DNA of 64,000 nucleotides, from NCBI GenBank assembly GCA_964035545.1, contig OZ037771.1:1736001-1800000 (forward strand). Reading direction: 5' to 3'. This DNA comes from Bugula neritina (Eukaryota; Bryozoa; Gymnolaemata; Cheilostomatida; Bugulidae). The notes beneath the pieces are model-generated. The model was not told where the DNA came from and did no database searches. It was given only the letters and a program-made list of their open reading frames with translations. Position 1 is the stretch's first letter. Each line of letters starts with the position of its first letter. Shown here one piece after another: positions 61,790-64,000 of this stretch. Made by a program: the position numbers and the translations under genes.

Positions 61790-63249
61790 AGCAGCAGCGT
61801 GTGCAAATAACACTGCGTGTATACCTGACATTAAACTCTCAACTTGGGTGGCATTCAACGAAATCAAACAAAAGTCAAAGATTGATTAACTGCATAGAGA
61901 AGTACAAAGAATTACTTTTTATATTCTTACTATGCAATCCCTTGACATTTTCTAAAAATAGAAATGTGTGTGCCGTAAGAAATAGAATTCTGAACTTTCA
62001 GCTGAAACATATGCTTGTTAAATAGATAACAAGTCCTGAATGCAATAATTATAGAACTTAGTATAACTGCAGGCCAGCAGCAAAATGTGTGATTCTATTA
62101 TTATATATATATATATCACATGTACATAAAATTACAAAATGATAAGCCTATCTTTAATTAGTCGTGTTTGTATATAGCATAAAATAGGTATAAAAATATG
62201 ATTTTTCCTATAAAAAACAAGATTTTGCAAACCTAAAGATAAATATATGTGGTAGAAACAGAGTTTTCTCAAAAACTTGTAACTTACGTCATGAAACTGG
62301 AGTAGGTCTATAATTAGTGGAGTAAAAACTGTATAGCAATTTATCCCACAGTCAACTGTAAATAAAGAGTCATGACTCTAACAATTAAGCCGTTACCAGC
62401 TTATGATGGTTGCTTACAGGTATTAACACACGACTTTACAGCTAATATTGATGTATCGCCCTCAAGTGAATAGGTAGACACAATAGTGTTATCCGAGATA
62501 ATGCCAGTTAATTTGTTTTGTTCTTATTCAAAATTGTTTTATTGTTGATAATAACAGCAAAGAAAATATTTGTGACAAGATCAAAGGTATTTCAGGTGTT
62601 TTATACATCTTTTAGTTATTGAAAAAGGTTAATTCACAGAAAGGGGTGTTTTTCACCAATTTTGTTCTTAGGAACTTAAAATCAACCAAATTTCAATTTA
62701 TTTTATTTTTTCTGTTATTGTGCTAACTAAGGGCATACTACATAAAATCTAAATCATTTATTAATAAATTAAAATGAACTAAAACATTTGAAATTATGCG
62801 CTTTTTGCTTTTACATATGAATGAATAAAAATAGTTTTGTGGGAAGCACATATTGCAGCACTGACTGCATTGGGTGTGGGAGAAAACGTAAACTTTGAAT
62901 TCTTAAATCAGTTTAATCAAAGTGAATTAAAACTGCAATGCGCAATCGAAATAAAGCTCATTGTCCTCAGCAGGTGTGTAGTAATGTTGACAATTTATGT
63001 AATTATATACACCACTTGAAAAAGTAATTTGGTGATATCCACCACTTGAGTTTGTTATATCTATTAGCTAGAGATTAATTATATTGAATTAGGAATTGAT
63101 CATAAATATCTTGAATACTACAGTAGAGTAGAATGTAAATATTCTCTGTAGATATTTGCTTTTATAAAAGCCAATTCAATCACTCATGACTTTTGCTATT
63201 ATTTACTTTGGATATGTTTACTTGCTTCAAACCCCTCTGGCTATTAACC

Positions 63250-63264
63250 GTGGGATATTTATAC
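63250..63264. other. Shared block gtgggatatttatac, copy 2
   Basis: Second copy of the 15-mer described at 61775-61789, followed by gagcaaaccatgtgtgtata. Confidence 0.4.
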
Positions 63265-63797
63265 GAGCAAACCATGTGTGTATAAATTATATATGAGATA
63301 GTAAGCCATTTATTCCAAGGGGTTTGCAAAGGGAATACACACTGAGCTTATGCTATGCTAGTGAAACAGTATCTAGAAAGAAAAGAAGCAGAGTTTATAA
63401 CATGTCGTTCATTATATAGCCTGGGATATTAGTTGAAACCATTTAAGGGCCATTGGTGATTACACCCTTCAATATTGTCTCCTGGTTATCCAATTTATAG
63501 CCATTTAGAGTCCTCACAACTACTTTTTGCAAAATATTATTTTTGGTTTAAATTATGTTTCTAATTATGATCCAGCCTTTGGACTGGGAGATGTATGCTA
63601 CGTCTCCTTTACAAATAGCTGTTATCAATCAAACCTAAGGCTACACAAAATTGCAAGTTGCTATACAAGTACATCTTTTTTAACAAAATAAAGTAAACTG
63701 TTGAAAGCATCAAATAATTTATATTTTGAAATGCAGAAAATGATAATCTGTTTACTTAGTGCTTGCATCACCAAAGTAATTTATTATTTAATAAAGA

Positions 63798-63900
63798 GCA
63801 GCCGTGGTGTAGGGGTTAGAGCTTTTATTAGAGCGTTAATAAAAGTTAAACATTCTAATTTTGAAGCTTTGCTAAAAATTTAGGGTTGCATACAAATCAC
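63798..63900 (+). mobile_element. Possible tRNA-derived SINE fragment
   Basis: gccgtggtgtaggggttaga resembles a tRNA 5' half with an A box. A weak B-box-like gggttgcatacaaatc follows about 70 bp later. The fold is not a functional tRNA. Confidence 0.35.
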
Positions 63901-64000
63901 AAAACTCTTATTTATCCAAACAGTGTTTAGTATGTTGTAATTCATTTCAATTTAAAACAAACCTTTATCGTCATGTTATTTTCAAAGATTCGAAGTATAA

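Noticed and set aside
62837-63019. Plus-strand frame with WEAHIAALTALGVGENVNF
   Set aside because: Looks protein-like and could be a transposon remnant, but I cannot assign a family or find flanking exons or repeat ends.

Overview
The window is animal nuclear DNA. It is about two-thirds A+T and holds intron-rich genes with canonical GT/AG introns, (AT)n and (TG)n microsatellites, several minisatellites and short mobile-element remnants. The proteins have clear human counterparts, but the architecture (short introns, a private tandem gene family, diverged channel residues) fits an invertebrate; a lophotrochozoan is my guess and cannot be proved here. All substantial genes lie on the minus strand, so they read from high to low coordinates. 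I built every exon chain by hand, using splice sites and codon phase.

Layout. (1) 1-4.4 kb: two exon-like segments of an unrecognised gene (1288-1405 and 3369-3486) in otherwise non-coding DNA. (2) 4448-11110: a complete 14-exon PYROXD2 orthologue (579 codons), a mitochondrial FAD-dependent oxidoreductase-like protein. (3) 13.3-38.8 kb: a birth-and-death cluster of SLC18B1-like (vesicular polyamine transporter-like, MFS) genes. Copy A (13308-19634) is disrupted by a 4-bp insertion. An inverted 3'-end fragment (20864-21828, plus strand) and a decayed first exon (about 22421-22520) follow. Copies B (23377-30426) and C (33733-38797) are intact 11-exon genes. Between them sits a collapsed relic: an orphan last exon at 32312-32518 and a duplicated 5' flank near 33050-33380. 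(4) 40515-59165 and possibly beyond: an ERG-type (KCNH2/6/7, seizure-like) voltage-gated K+ channel. It has S1-S6, pore, C-linker, cNBD and C-terminal tail, plus two alternative 5' exons that mirror the mammalian ERG1a/1b arrangement. No exon is recognised from 59.2 to 64 kb, which is probably 5' intron of the channel gene or intergenic DNA.

The most unusual pattern is recurrent. Tandem or dispersed duplications start at, or just downstream of, 5' splice sites, and many units repeat a GTGAGT/GTAAGT donor core. This is seen at exon 3 of SLC18B1-like copies A, B and C, exons 6 and 9 of copy A, exon 10 of copy C, and at least one ERG exon; a further array at 61.3-61.6 kb has GTAAGT cores but no recognised exon. 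The 3 kb-scale paralogues are clearly diverged overall, yet their exon 3 blocks, bounded by such an array and an (AT)n tract, are almost identical, which suggests gene conversion. The ERG channel also differs from human ERG at pore and S6 positions that control inactivation and drug block (S620T, S631A, Y652S equivalents).

The three gene groups have no obvious shared pathway, and I see no operon-like organisation.
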